Positions 63,496-64,000 of a DNA stretch of 64,000 nt are shown here, piece by piece (the first letter of the stretch is position 1; every line of letters starts with the position of its first letter). The stretch is from the NCBI RefSeq assembly GCF_036370855.1, contig NC_088100.1, positions 36,840,563 through 36,904,562 of the forward strand, written 5' to 3'. The position numbers were made by a program, and so were the translations under genes. Under the pieces are notes generated by a model. The model was not told where the DNA came from, made no database searches, and saw only the letters and a program-made list of their open reading frames with translations. This DNA comes from Dromaius novaehollandiae (Eukaryota > Chordata > Aves > Casuariiformes > Dromaiidae).

Positions 63496-64000
63496 GAGCC
63501 ATTAAAGGTGATGGAGGGATTCGAAACAGCTTTGTCCCGTCTCTAAATCCTTCATTGTACTTTTGCTCTAAATAGCTTTTTAAGTTGGCTTTATTGGTGG
63601 GCTGCTTCCTTTTGCTTAATGAGAAAAAACTTTTTGTCTGGTGCTGTTTATCTTTCCTTAAAATCCTTGTGTTTACGGCAAGCAGCCAGCATGCATGGAG
63701 GAAGTTTTCGAGGCAGTGCAAGGGTGCAGTCTCGTTCATGGAAGATACGCGTAGAAGTTCTATAAACTACTTTGAATATCTCAACCTCATAGCTTAAAAT
63801 ATGCCCACACCTGTACCAGTAAGAAGCTCCCTCATCTTGGCCCTGTGCAGGTGGGTGGAGAGCAGGCTTGGGGTGCGACGCAGGGCCCAGGCCTGGACTG
63901 GCACCCTGCCATCCGGCAGGGAGCTGGGCAGTACGGGGCCCCTTCTGGTGGCACTGCAGCCAGTTGCCATGGTCTGCCCGCTTGCACACTGTTAAACTCT

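Noticed and set aside
63296..63739. 147-codon minus-strand ORF across the CpG-rich block
   Set aside because: The open frame is favoured by GC content. No homology was recognised, and it does not resemble SH3BGRL2.
1..64000. tRNA, rRNA, CRISPR arrays, operons, prophage or intact endogenous virus
   Set aside because: Both strands were read for these; none had supporting structure. The window is an ordinary bird-like nuclear locus.

Overview
This is nuclear DNA from a vertebrate, most likely a bird. Evidence: a spliced GT-AG gene with small exons in AT-rich introns, CpG-island promoter structure, fossil CR1 LINE fragments, a few very old MIR-like (CORE-SINE) fragments, low overall repeat density, and no mammalian L1 or Alu. 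There is no bacterial-style operon, CRISPR array, recognisable tRNA or rRNA gene, or intact transposon.

One protein-coding gene can be supported with confidence. It is LCA5 (lebercilin), on the minus strand. Seven coding exons between 47383 (ATG) and 36930 (TGA) join in frame through canonical GT-AG sites to give a 684-residue protein; human lebercilin is 697 residues. The gene starts in a CpG island at about 53050-54250. The proximal promoter there has four CCAAT boxes, a GC box and near-consensus RFX X-boxes, which fits a cilium gene. The first exon is non-coding (donor near 53365) and intron 1 is about 5.8 kb. The exon carrying the ATG begins near 47574 and contains several short upstream ORFs. 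The 3' UTR lies below 36930 and contains a long purine tract (pyrimidine-rich in the transcript).

Layout: 1-36 kb is the region 3' of LCA5, with no convincing gene. It is AT-rich and holds CR1 fragments (about 2.6, 3.4-4.15, 12.2, 23.7-24.1, 25.0-25.4 and 32.5 kb), MIR-like fragments (about 13.4, 18.4, 26.7 and 30.7 kb), a possible hAT end (11.4 kb), microsatellites, and a GC-richer patch at 20.7-21.05 kb. LCA5 occupies 36.9-53.4 kb. From 54.3 to 64 kb lies sequence upstream of LCA5 with CR1 and other old repeats (60.6-63.1 kb) and a small isolated CpG-rich block at 63.3-63.5 kb. In human, the gene upstream of LCA5 is SH3BGRL2. No SH3BGRL2 coding exon is seen here, but the CpG block could be a distal regulatory or promoter element.

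I found no previously undescribed biological system. The points most worth checking are the LCA5 promoter architecture, the 5' leader uORFs, a possible extra non-coding exon, the divergent (+) side of the CpG island, the isolated CpG block near 63.4 kb, and an LTR-like stretch in intron 1.
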